From NCBI GenBank assembly GCA_013202335.1, contig JABMQR010000299.1, positions 1 through 13,963 of the forward strand: a DNA stretch of 13,963 nt. The letters run 5' to 3'. Below, piece after piece: positions 6,213 through 13,943 of this stretch; the stretch's first letter is position 1, and each line of letters opens with the position of its first letter. A program made the position numbers and the translations under genes. The notes beneath the pieces are model-generated. The model did no database searches. It had not been told where the DNA came from and worked only from the letters and a program-made list of their open reading frames with translations. This DNA is from Bacteroidota bacterium. Lineage in GTDB: Bacteria; Spirochaetota; Spirochaetia; JABMQR01.

Positions 6213-7115
6213 TCAACAGTTTTTGAAAACTAAGGCAGCGGCTCCATACAGTGCAGCTTTTTGAGGGAATTTACTACGAATTATTTGAACCTGTTCTGTT
6301 GTCGGGTGATATCTGTATCTATTAAAAGAGTCATAAAGAGAATCTTTAAACAGAGCGAAGTCAGTAGCAATAGACCCTCCTATGATTATTATTCCGGGAT
6401 TAAGAATGTTTGCTATGGATGCAAGCTCCTTCCCTAAATAATGGCCCAGAAGAGAATAGACTTTTTTTGATTGGATATCGTTTTGTTTTGCATATAATGC
6501 AATTTCCTTAGCTGTAGTATCATTACAGGTAGTATTTGTTAAGATCTGATATTGTTTAAGAATTGCCGGACCTGCAGCCAAATCTTCCAGTTCTTTACAG
6601 ACTTTCTCATTTCCATATTCACTATTCTGATAATTATGTCCTATTTCACCAGCAAACCCATAGAATCCTCTATAAAGAGTGTTGTTTATTATTATAGCTC
6701 CGCCTATTCCATTGCTTACCGTCATCCAAAAAAAATCTGAACAATCCTTACCATTACCGAACAGAAGTTCCCCTAAAGCAGCAGCATTGACATCATTCTC
6801 AATAAATATATTTTGCGTGAAAGTTTCTGAGAGCTTTCTCACTATAGGATAATCTGTTATTCCCGAGAAGGGTGAATAAAGCCAATATCCAGTATCAGGA
6901 GAAGCTGTTCCGGGAATAGTTACTCCAACAGGCAGGTCGGATATATCAGAAAAATCAGGATGTTTAAGCATTTCCTTAATTGTGAAAACTACATCATCAC
7001 CATCATAAGGCATTATAATTTTTTTTGTAACTTCATAAAGGATTTTTCCAGATTGGCTTATAATACCAATAGAAATTTTGGAACCTCCAATATCAATGGC
7101 TAACGCAGATTTCAT
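6213..7115 (-). CDS. ROK-family sugar kinase lacking the usual zinc-binding motif
   Basis: This is a 300-residue protein of the ROK family, which phosphorylates hexoses or amino sugars with ATP. Motifs in order are ALAIDIGGSK (4-13, phosphate binding), FIENDVNAAALGE (104-116, with D108 as the catalytic base), SNGIGGAIIINNTLYRG (134-150), GEIGH (156-160) and NPGIIIIGGS (239-248, adenosine site). There is no N-terminal helix-turn-helix, so it is a kinase and not a NagC/XylR-type repressor. ROK proteins usually carry CxCGxxGCxE after GEIGH; here residues 161-182 have only C173, so the zinc site appears absent. The ATG at 7115 is supported by AAGGAA about nine bases upstream. The SIS isomerase gene follows, suggesting a small sugar-phosphate module; no transporter is visible and the substrate is unknown. 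The gene looks more A/T-rich than the trp genes by eye. Confidence 0.88.
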   Translation of the reverse strand: MKSALAIDIGGSKISIGIISQSGKILYEVTKKIIMPYDGDDVVFTIKEMLKHPDFSDISDLPVGVTIPGTASPDTGYWLYSPFSGITDYPIVRKLSETFTQNIFIENDVNAAALGELLFGNGKDCSDFFWMTVSNGIGGAIIINNTLYRGFYGFAGEIGHNYQNSEYGNEKVCKELEDLAAGPAILKQYQILTNTTCNDTTAKEIALYAKQNDIQSKKVYSLLGHYLGKELASIANILNPGIIIIGGSIATDFALFKDSLYDSFNRYRYHPTTEQVQIIRSKFPQKAALYGAAALVFKNC

Positions 7116-7166
7116 CCTTTTTTGTTCCTTTATTGGTATAAAAATGATTCATGATTACATGGATTT

Positions 7167-7214
7167 GAAGTTTTCGATTTGACTATATGTAAATATATAT
7201 AGTTTGAAAACTTC
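7167..7214. repeat. Nested inverted repeats upstream of the ROK gene
   Basis: The outer arms are GAAGTTTTC (7167-7175) and GAAAACTTC (7206-7214), exact reverse complements. Inside them lie ACTATAT (7182-7188) and ATATAGT (7197-7203), also exact. The block sits 52-99 bp upstream of the ROK start in A/T-rich DNA, where a minus-strand promoter would be expected (TTTTCA, 17 bp, TATAGT is one candidate). It may be an operator for the ROK-SIS unit. The rest of 7116-7372 shows no gene, and no leader peptide or riboswitch that I can recognise. Confidence 0.45.
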
Positions 7215-7336
7215 TACAAATAACTACAGCAATAGTATGTTTGATTTGCTCTCTAATCAAGGTCAAAGCTAAATAAAAATAAGTAATCATTGCGTTGAAA
7301 TTAATTCACACCAGAATTATTGGATTGACCAGCCTG

Positions 7337-7361
7337 TTAAAAACTTACGCTTAAAAACTTA
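7337..7361 (+). repeat. Tandem 11-bp direct repeat upstream of the trpE promoter
   Basis: TTAAAAACTTA occurs exactly twice, at 7337-7347 and 7351-7361, with a 14-bp period. The pair ends 11 bp before the trpE -35 box. It could be an UP-element-like A/T stretch or a regulator site; by position it is at about -71 to -47. Confidence 0.4.
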
Positions 7362-7372
7362 ACATTAAACGG

Positions 7373-7401
7373 TTGACTTTTTTGCCAAGTGTTTCTATAA
7401 A
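7373..7401 (+). promoter_or_regulatory. trp operon promoter
   Basis: TTGACT (7373-7378), a 17-bp spacer and TATAAA (7396-7401) form a near-consensus sigma-70-like promoter. Transcription would begin around 7408, within a base or so of the trpE ATG at 7409, so the operon mRNA would have essentially no leader. The in-frame TTG at 7373 is part of the -35 box and is not a start codon. Confidence 0.7.
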
Positions 7402-7408
7402 TAGAAAC
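7391..7408. promoter_or_regulatory. Putative trp operator: 18-bp palindrome over the -10 box
   Basis: GTTTCTATAAATAGAAAC has two perfect 8-bp arms around a central AA. It covers the whole -10 hexamer and ends one base before the trpE ATG, so a bound repressor would block polymerase. The E. coli TrpR operator is also an 18-bp palindrome overlapping the trp -10 region, though its sequence differs. The repressor gene is not in this window. Confidence 0.65.
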
Positions 7409-8815
7409 ATGAATGAATTACAATATAAAAAATTAAGAGCAGACAGAATAACCCCGCAAGTTGCATTTCTGAAACTTTCAGCCTGTGCACTCCTGGAATC
7501 AGCTGTTTTGGATATCGGGAAGAGCAGATATTCAATTCTGATGGTCTCTGAATCATCCCGAATCCTTCTCGACTCACGCGGAATCGTGCACTCTGCACCG
7601 GGTAAACCGGAAACAATTCTCGATCCCTCTCCAACGAAATTCCTTGAGTATGTGAAAAAACTCAGCAGAAAGGCTGCGGACTTTTCAGAGGCTGCACACC
7701 TCAGTTTTCCAGTACCTGCAGGAGGAGTGGGGTATCTTGGCTATGAGACAGCCGCCCTAATGGATGAAATTCACCTGACCAATCAGCATGACGAACTGCA
7801 GCTGCCGGATTCTATCTTCGTTTTCGGTAAGGTTTTTGTGGTATTTGATCATTATAAAGATGAGCTCATTATTCTTGCCCTGAACAGAGAGGGAGAATCC
7901 TATAATTTGGATGATGAAATACAAAAAGTAGAAGAGCGGTTGTTTGATGCTGATTTCCGTGCTTTTCAGAGTGATGAAACTGAATACCCTGCTGCAGCGG
8001 ATCCCGGAAAACATACCGAAGCATATATAGCAGGGGTAAGTAAGGTTAGAGAGGCGATTATTCGCGGTGATCTCCTTCAGGGTGTATTATCACACAGGGT
8101 TGCAGTGAAATCCGAAATTCCACCGTTTGAGGCGTATCGAAGACTACGCAGAACCAATCCATCACCCTATATGTTTTTCCTCAATTTTTCTGATTTCATT
8201 CTCTATGGGGCCAGCCCAGAGGTAATGATTAAATATACCGAAGGTGTTGCAACCATTAAACCCATAGCCGGAACCCGCCCCCGGGGAAAAACGAGGAAAG
8301 AGGATTTACGACTTGAGCAAGAGCTGCTCAATGATCCGAAAGAGCGTGCGGAACATCTTATGCTTATAGATCTTGCCAGAAACGATCTCAATAGAGTATG
8401 CAAGGCAGGAACTGTTCAGGTATCAAAAAGTTTTTCAGTCGAAAGGTACTCACATGTAATGCACATCGTATCTGAGGTTGAAGGAGAACTGGAGGATGAG
8501 ATGGATGCCTTTGACCTTATACGGGCATCATTTCCTGCAGGAACAGTCTCAGGTGCACCAAAGATAAAAGCAATGGAGATAATATCGTCACTTGAACCTG
8601 TTAAGCGTGGACCGTATGCCGGACTGATAGGGTATATAGATATTAATAATGATTTTGATTCCTGTATCATTATACGTTCTGTGATCTGTAAGGACGGCAC
8701 ATTTTATGTTCAGGCAGGAGCCGGGATTGTCTATGATTCAGTGCCTGAAAAAGAGTATGAGGAGACGGTAAACAAGGCCCGGGCAATGATACAGACATTA
8801 GGGGGGATATCATAA
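7409..8815 (+). CDS. trpE: Anthranilate synthase component I
   Basis: This is a 468-residue chorismate-using subunit that, with the glutamine amidotransferase part of TrpGD, makes anthranilate. Chorismate-binding motifs are all present: KPIAGTRPRG (284-293), DLARNDLNRV (321-330), HVMHIVSEVEG (349-359), SFPAGTVSGAPKIKAMEII (374-392) and QAGAGIVYDS (435-444). The N-terminal LLESA (28-32) is the motif that binds tryptophan for feedback inhibition in TrpE, which favours TrpE over PabB, as does the operon. The start at 7409 is chosen because the only upstream in-frame start is the TTG of the -35 box. There is no SD, and the promoter places the transcript start at the ATG, so translation is probably leaderless. 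The stop overlaps the trpGD start by one base (TAATG). Confidence 0.96.
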   Translation: MNELQYKKLRADRITPQVAFLKLSACALLESAVLDIGKSRYSILMVSESSRILLDSRGIVHSAPGKPETILDPSPTKFLEYVKKLSRKAADFSEAAHLSFPVPAGGVGYLGYETAALMDEIHLTNQHDELQLPDSIFVFGKVFVVFDHYKDELIILALNREGESYNLDDEIQKVEERLFDADFRAFQSDETEYPAAADPGKHTEAYIAGVSKVREAIIRGDLLQGVLSHRVAVKSEIPPFEAYRRLRRTNPSPYMFFLNFSDFILYGASPEVMIKYTEGVATIKPIAGTRPRGKTRKEDLRLEQELLNDPKERAEHLMLIDLARNDLNRVCKAGTVQVSKSFSVERYSHVMHIVSEVEGELEDEMDAFDLIRASFPAGTVSGAPKIKAMEIISSLEPVKRGPYAGLIGYIDINNDFDSCIIIRSVICKDGTFYVQAGAGIVYDSVPEKEYEETVNKARAMIQTLGGIS

Positions 8816-10413
8816 TGGTACTAATGATTGATAATTATGATTCATTTACCTACAACATCGTAGACCTTCTGAAGAGATCCGGTCAGGAAGTGGTGGTAAA
8901 AAGAAATAAGAGTATTACGATTTCTGAGATTAAAAAGATGGAGCCTCAGCCTGATTATATAGTAATCTCTCCCGGACCAGGTACACCGGATGATGCGGGA
9001 ATATCACTTAGCGTTGTTCAGTCTTTTGCCGGAAAAATCCCCATTCTGGGTGTTTGTCTTGGGCATCAGGTTATTGTACAGGCTTTTGGCGGCAGAATAA
9101 TTCAGGCTCCGACAATTATGCATGGAAAAGTGGATACGGTATCACACGATAGTCGGGGAATATTCCGCAATATTGAGCAAAATATGAGTGTAGTGCGATA
9201 TCACTCATTAACAGCGAATCAGGGTAATATCCCGGACGTGCTGCAGGTTACTGCAAGGGCACAAGGTGATCAGGCAATAATGGGTGTGAGGCATAAGGAG
9301 TATCTTGTTGAGGGAGTCCAGTTTCATCCGGAATCTATAGGTACGCTTCACGGTTACAAACTTATCCAGAATTTCCTTACCTACAAACGGGAAGAGTCTC
9401 CGGTTACAAGAATTCTAGGGCAATTGACCGGTGGTATGGATCTTGAAGCTGCTGACGCTTATGAAATAATGGATGAAATTACCAATGGAGAGTTGAGTAA
9501 CGGCCAGATTGGTGCATTTCTTGGGGCAATGGCTGTTAAAGGGCCAACCCCGGTTGAACTAAGCCAGTTTGCTGCAGTTCTCATAGATAAAACAGGTGTA
9601 ATGCCGGAAAACCAGATGTTGCTGGATACCTGCGGGACAGGGGGTGATGGGAAACATACATTCAATATATCAACAGCATCGGCACTGGTATGTGCAGCAG
9701 CAGGAATAAAAATTTCAAAACATGGAAACAAGGCTGTTTCCTCAAAATCGGGGAGCTATGATTTTCTGCAGGCTCTTGGCATTCCTGTTTCCCAATCCTA
9801 TGGAGAGTGTCTAAAAAGTATTGATCGGAACAGTTTTGCCTTTCTGTTTGCCCCCATTTTTCATAGTGCAATGAGGCATGCAGGACAGGTTAGGCAGGAA
9901 CTGAAAGTGAGAACAATTTTTAATATGATAGGACCATTGGTTAATCCTATGCGTCCATGCTTCCAGATTACGGGAGTTTTCTCAGAATCTATTCTGGATC
10001 TCTATGCAGAAACTCTGAAACTTCTTGGTCTTAAACGGGGAATGGTAGTCCACTCTGATGATCACCTTGATGAGATAAGTATCTGTGCACCTACAACGGT
10101 GAAAGAGATTTGCGAGGATGGAGAAATTCGGGAATTTAAGATTGATCCAAAAACATTCGGAATAGACGGTTACTGCATGAAAGACCTGGAAGGGGGTAAC
10201 GCTGTAGAAAATGCTGAATTATTCTTAGAAGTTATTGGGGGAGAGTTGTCACAGAAAAAGAATCAGGCAGTGTTTGAGGCTGTAGCGTTAAATGCGGGAG
10301 CCGGACTCTATACGGCAGGAGCTGTAGAAACAATTGAACAGGGATACCAGGATGCCTGCAGGCTTATTTCAGATGGAACGGTTCTTAAGCTGGTTACGAG
10401 ACTGCAGGACTAA
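8815..10413 (+). CDS. trpGD: Anthranilate synthase component II / anthranilate phosphoribosyltransferase fusion
   Basis: This is a 532-residue fusion. Residues 1 to about 190 are a class I glutamine amidotransferase with ISPGPGTPDDAG (51-62), GVCLGHQ (nucleophile C81) and GVQFHPES (H171, E173); it feeds ammonia to TrpE. Residues from about 195 are TrpD, which transfers phosphoribosyl to anthranilate: DTCGTGGDGKHTFNIST (271-287), KHGNKAVSSKSGSYDFLQAL (302-321), RTIFNMIGPLVNP (366-378) and HLDEIS (417-422). The linker is short and both halves have all the main motifs, so this is a true fusion and not a frameshift artefact. The start overlaps the trpE stop by one base, with a G-run (8801-8806) as ribosome-binding site, consistent with translational coupling. 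The same fusion is known in E. coli and Thermotoga. Confidence 0.96.
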   Translation: MVLMIDNYDSFTYNIVDLLKRSGQEVVVKRNKSITISEIKKMEPQPDYIVISPGPGTPDDAGISLSVVQSFAGKIPILGVCLGHQVIVQAFGGRIIQAPTIMHGKVDTVSHDSRGIFRNIEQNMSVVRYHSLTANQGNIPDVLQVTARAQGDQAIMGVRHKEYLVEGVQFHPESIGTLHGYKLIQNFLTYKREESPVTRILGQLTGGMDLEAADAYEIMDEITNGELSNGQIGAFLGAMAVKGPTPVELSQFAAVLIDKTGVMPENQMLLDTCGTGGDGKHTFNISTASALVCAAAGIKISKHGNKAVSSKSGSYDFLQALGIPVSQSYGECLKSIDRNSFAFLFAPIFHSAMRHAGQVRQELKVRTIFNMIGPLVNPMRPCFQITGVFSESILDLYAETLKLLGLKRGMVVHSDDHLDEISICAPTTVKEICEDGEIREFKIDPKTFGIDGYCMKDLEGGNAVENAELFLEVIGGELSQKKNQAVFEAVALNAGAGLYTAGAVETIEQGYQDACRLISDGTVLKLVTRLQD

Positions 10414-10427
10414 GGTAAGGAAGCATA

Positions 10428-11870
10428 ATGAATATTTTACAGAAAATCCAACAGGAAAGGGTGGTTTATAAGGCGCAGGAGACGGGAGAAATCCTTAACA
10501 TGTTTCCGAAAGGTCTTAGAAGTGTACCGGTTGTGGATTTTTTTGGTAAAAAGGGGCTGATTTGTGAACTGAAAAAAGCTTCTCCCAGCAAGGGGATAAT
10601 TAATTTTTCAGAGCCTCTTGAGGATGTGATTATTGAGTATATTCAGGGGGGTGCAGAGCGATTTTCTGTACTCACTGAGCAAAATCATTTCCTGGGGAAT
10701 TGGCGATTTTTGCAGGAGCTGAAGAGTCAGCATCCGGAAAAGGGCTTTCTGAGAAAGGATTTTCTTTATACAAAGAAAGATATCTATGAATCCTGGCTTA
10801 TCGGTGCTGATGCGGTTCTCCTTATCGCAGAGATGCTTGATACAGTACAAATAGCGCTATTGATTGCTGAGGCTCACAACATAGGTCTGCAGGTTCTCTG
10901 CGAGGCACATAGCGATTCTGAACTGGAACGTGTTCTTAATCTGGAGGAACTTCCAGATGCAATTGGGATAAATTCTCGCAACTTAGTGACGTTTCAGGTA
11001 AACAATCGGGTACCGTTTGCGCTAAAACAGCGGATACCGGAAACTATACCGGTTATTGCTGAGTCCGGGGTGCGGGATGCTTTTTTTACCCGTTTGGCTG
11101 GCAATGCCGGATTCCATGGGGTTCTCATTGGTGAAACACTGATGCGTTCTGAAAATCGAACCCTGACAGTTCAGGAGATGCTTTCTGAGTATGAGAAAGG
11201 CAGGGCAGAGAGCCCCAACTTTTTTTCCAGACTCATGAAACGCTGCAACAGAATGCCGGGTATGAGACACATGCCATTGGTAAAAATCTGCGGGATAACG
11301 AAAACCATTGATGCTGAGATAGCAGTGGGAGAAGGTGCAGATGTTCTTGGTTTTATACTTGCCCCATCAAAAAGGCAGATTAACCTATCTGATCTGGAAA
11401 AGTTTGCAAAATATGATGTACTAAAAGTTGCGGTAGTAAAAGACCCTGATAAAGTGCAGGTAAGAGCGCTGCGGGAACTTTTGGTAAAGGGCACAATTGA
11501 TGGTGTGCAGCTGCATGGGAATGAGTCGTTGAAGTTAATGCAGTCATTTGGCGGGAATGCATATAAAGCAATTTCACTGGATTCTCCGGAGGCGGTGGAT
11601 GGTGATTATTTTGCCCCGCTCAGCCTCTATGATAAACCTAAAGATACTTTGAACGACTCTTTGGGTTTAAGCTTTGACTCAACATTCAGAGAAGTTCTGC
11701 AGGGTGGTTTTATTGCCGGCGGTATATCTCCGCAGAACCTTGGCAGTGTGCTGGAGATGTGTAATCCCCTGCTGATCGATATCGCATCTGGAGTGGAAGT
11801 AAGCCCCGGAGTGAAAGATCATGGAAAAATCCGCGAGATTTTTTCCATTTTGGAGAGTTTTAATGGGTAA
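10428..11870 (+). CDS. trpCF: Indole-3-glycerol phosphate synthase / phosphoribosylanthranilate isomerase fusion
   Basis: This is a 480-residue bifunctional enzyme for the two steps before tryptophan synthase. In the TrpC part (1 to about 260) the catalytic set is recognisable: E47, K49 and S52 in CELKKASPSKG, K110 in RKDF, E159 in CEAH, N182 in INSRN, and E212/S213 in AESGV. In the TrpF part (about 280-480) C288 in VKICG is the general base, QLHGNES (361-367) and AGGISPQNL (430-438) are conserved, and D402 in LYD is the likely general acid. The GG(S/T)G loop that normally follows that Asp appears replaced by an insertion and DSLG (410-413). An SD-like AAGGAAG lies at 10417-10423, and the gap from trpGD is 14 bp. 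The end overlaps trpB by eight bases. Confidence 0.95.
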   Translation: MNILQKIQQERVVYKAQETGEILNMFPKGLRSVPVVDFFGKKGLICELKKASPSKGIINFSEPLEDVIIEYIQGGAERFSVLTEQNHFLGNWRFLQELKSQHPEKGFLRKDFLYTKKDIYESWLIGADAVLLIAEMLDTVQIALLIAEAHNIGLQVLCEAHSDSELERVLNLEELPDAIGINSRNLVTFQVNNRVPFALKQRIPETIPVIAESGVRDAFFTRLAGNAGFHGVLIGETLMRSENRTLTVQEMLSEYEKGRAESPNFFSRLMKRCNRMPGMRHMPLVKICGITKTIDAEIAVGEGADVLGFILAPSKRQINLSDLEKFAKYDVLKVAVVKDPDKVQVRALRELLVKGTIDGVQLHGNESLKLMQSFGGNAYKAISLDSPEAVDGDYFAPLSLYDKPKDTLNDSLGLSFDSTFREVLQGGFIAGGISPQNLGSVLEMCNPLLIDIASGVEVSPGVKDHGKIREIFSILESFNG

Positions 11871-13092
11871 ATGGTTTGGAAAATATGGCGGGCAGTATGT
11901 GGGAGAAGTCCTGAAACCAGCTCTCGCTGAACTGGAAAAAGCTGTTACTGAGATTCTTCCTTCTCAGAAATTTCGTACAGAATATTTACAGCTGCTGAGA
12001 AATTTTGTCGGCAGGCCTACACCGCTTTGTCTGGCCGAGAACCTAACAGATAAATTGGGGGGAGCTTCGATATATGTGAAGATGGAAGGGTTGGCGCATA
12101 CTGGTGCTCATAAAATAAACAACGCCCTCGGTCAGGTGCTGCTGGCCAAGTATATGGGAAAGAAAAAGGTAATAGCAGAAACCGGTGCCGGACAGCATGG
12201 GGTTGCTGTTGCTTCAGCAGCTGCAAAACTGGGACTCTCCTGTGAGGTTTTCATGGGTTCGGTTGATGTGAAACGACAGCAGCCGAATGTTTTCCTTATG
12301 AGACAGTTTGGTGCTGATGTTCGGGTTGTTGAGGATGGTACAAAAACGCTTAAGGATGCGGTCAATGCTGCACTAAAGGATTGGGTCCGGGAGCCGGAAC
12401 TCACTGCCTATGTTTTGGGGTCTGCTTTGGGTCCCTATCCATACCCTGATATGGTCCGGGATTTTCAGCGGGTCATTGGTGATGAGACGAGAAGTCAGAT
12501 TCTTGAGAGAACGGGAAGACTTCCGGATGAAATAGTCGCCTGCTGCGGCGGCGGGTCAAATGCTATGGGTATGTTCACCGCTTTTCTTGACGATCCGGTA
12601 ACACTTACCGCGGTTGAAGCTGGAGGGCGGGGTGATGCGCCTGGGGAACATGCCGTACGAATGAACGGCGGCGGTCAACCGGGAATTATTGAGGGGTATA
12701 AATCCTATTTTCTGCAAACAGATGATGGGCAGGTTCAGTCCACCCACTCAATATCCGCGGGACTTGATTATGCGGGAATCGGTCCGCAGCTTGTACATTT
12801 ATATGAGACTGGCAGGGTAAATTTTACAAAAGCTTATGACAAGGAAGTGCTGCAGGCTTTTCAGGAATTTGCCCAAAAAGAGGGGATTATCTTTGCTTTG
12901 GAATCTGCTCATGCAGCAGCAGTAGTCCTGGAACAAGCTTCCCAAATGAAAAAAAACAGCATAATTATTGTAAATATGTCTGGTAGAGGCGATAAGGATC
13001 TCTTTATTACTGCGGGAGAATTGTATACCCGGGAATGGGAAGCATTCCTTCGGGAGGAAGCCGACCGGCTGGGTGACAGGGGTATAGAATGA
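11863..13092 (+). CDS. trpB: Tryptophan synthase beta chain
   Basis: This is a 409-residue pyridoxal-phosphate enzyme that condenses indole with serine. K84 in HTGAHKINN is the Schiff-base lysine, and E106 in AETGAGQHG is the catalytic acid. GGGSNAMG binds the cofactor phosphate; HSISAGLDYAGIGPQ, ALESAHAAA and MSGRGDKDLF are typical of the main TrpB1 type that works with TrpA. The sequence before the lysine is KMEGLAHTG where most TrpB1 proteins have KREDLNHTG, a small but visible departure. The ATG at 11863 follows GGAGAG (11852-11857) and overlaps the trpCF end by eight bases; an in-frame ATG at 11821 lies deep inside trpCF, without an SD. The stop overlaps trpA (ATGA), so both subunits are probably made in equal amounts. 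Confidence 0.97.
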   Translation: MGKWFGKYGGQYVGEVLKPALAELEKAVTEILPSQKFRTEYLQLLRNFVGRPTPLCLAENLTDKLGGASIYVKMEGLAHTGAHKINNALGQVLLAKYMGKKKVIAETGAGQHGVAVASAAAKLGLSCEVFMGSVDVKRQQPNVFLMRQFGADVRVVEDGTKTLKDAVNAALKDWVREPELTAYVLGSALGPYPYPDMVRDFQRVIGDETRSQILERTGRLPDEIVACCGGGSNAMGMFTAFLDDPVTLTAVEAGGRGDAPGEHAVRMNGGGQPGIIEGYKSYFLQTDDGQVQSTHSISAGLDYAGIGPQLVHLYETGRVNFTKAYDKEVLQAFQEFAQKEGIIFALESAHAAAVVLEQASQMKKNSIIIVNMSGRGDKDLFITAGELYTREWEAFLREEADRLGDRGIE

Positions 13093-13841
13093 GTAATAAT
13101 CAAGAAATTAAAATTATGGGACATCTGGTTGCCGGGTATCCAAATGCTGCTGGGTTTGAGGCGGCCTGCAGTGCTATGGCCGATAGCGGGATAGAAATTC
13201 TTGAAATACAAATTCCCTTTTCAGATCCTACAGCTGATGGACCTGTCAATACAGAGGCTGGAGAGACCGCACTTCGAAATGGATTTAGTGTACATGATTT
13301 TCACCGGTATCTTGATTTTGCTTCAGCCAGGGGCTTTGAAGAAATTCATGTTATGACCTATGCAAATATAATCTACCGGTATGGGATTAGAAAATTTATT
13401 GATGATATGGAAGCGGCTCATGTTACCGGTATTATAATTCCGGATTTGCCTATTGAAGATGAAGAGGGTTTTTATGCATATGCTTCGCAGGAAGGGCTGC
13501 AGATTGATGCTGTTCCGGTGGCGGTGGTGAATATGATTTCTGATAGAATTCAAATGCTGAGAGATCTTCATCCCGAACGGTGTTATGTATCACTTAGACA
13601 AGGGGTAACAGGAACGCAAACTATTATGGATGATGAGACTATCCAGTTTCTGGATTGTCTGGGAGTGCCAAAGCTCTATGCGGGATTCGGAATTAGTACG
13701 AGAGATCAGGTTGAGGCCTTGCAGGGGCATGCTTATGCAGCGGTGGTTGGTTCCTACTTTACCAGAATTATACGAGATGCAGGACTCGATCCTGAAACCA
13801 TCTATACAAATCTGTATAATGGTGCAATTGCATTAAAATGA
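13089..13841 (+). CDS. trpA: Tryptophan synthase alpha chain
   Basis: This is a 250-residue TIM-barrel subunit that cleaves indole-3-glycerol phosphate to indole for TrpB. The active-site residues are in place: E39 in LEIQIPFSDP and D50 in TADGP, 11 residues apart as E49 and D60 are in E. coli. IIPDLP (in place of the usual LLADVP-type strand), GVTGTQT and AGFGIS are recognisable, and VVGSYF near the end is part of the phosphate site. It is somewhat shorter than the 268-residue E. coli protein, and its sequence is among the more divergent in the operon. It starts in the ATGA overlap with trpB and is the last gene before the terminator. Confidence 0.95.
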   Translation: MSNNQEIKIMGHLVAGYPNAAGFEAACSAMADSGIEILEIQIPFSDPTADGPVNTEAGETALRNGFSVHDFHRYLDFASARGFEEIHVMTYANIIYRYGIRKFIDDMEAAHVTGIIIPDLPIEDEEGFYAYASQEGLQIDAVPVAVVNMISDRIQMLRDLHPERCYVSLRQGVTGTQTIMDDETIQFLDCLGVPKLYAGFGISTRDQVEALQGHAYAAVVGSYFTRIIRDAGLDPETIYTNLYNGAIALK

Positions 13842-13849
13842 GATAATTG

Positions 13850-13891
13850 AGGCAATTTCAAAAATCAAAGATTTTAAGGAAATTGCCTTTT
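13850..13891 (+). terminator. Intrinsic terminator of the trp operon
   Basis: AGGCAATTTC (13850-13859) and GAAATTGCCT (13879-13888) form a perfect 10-bp stem ending in a TTTT run. The 19-base loop can itself fold, AAAATC (13861-13866) with GATTTT (13870-13875). It begins nine bases after the trpA stop. Confidence 0.88.
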
Positions 13892-13918
13892 GAAGTCTTC
13901 TGATGAATGGTATAACTT

Positions 13919-13943
13919 GTTATGTAGAAAGAAATTACATAAC
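13919..13943. repeat. Inverted repeat downstream of the trp terminator
   Basis: GTTATGTA (13919-13926) and TACATAAC (13936-13943) are exact 8-bp reverse complements around a nine-base spacer. There is no T-tract. It may be an operator for a gene beyond the window edge; nothing else is visible in 13892-13963. Confidence 0.35.

Noticed and set aside
7144..7182. Possible trp leader peptide (12 codons plus stop) upstream of trpE
   Set aside because: It has no tryptophan codons, no SD, and lies well before the only good trpE promoter.
7116..7372. Riboswitch, T-box or attenuator before trpE
   Set aside because: No T-box-like conserved sequence and no terminator hairpin with T-tract was seen, and the promoter at 7373-7401 lies downstream of this region.
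11171..11494. 107-codon minus-strand open frame within trpCF
   Set aside because: It lies opposite conserved TrpC/TrpF coding sequence with serine-rich low-information translation typical of antisense frames.
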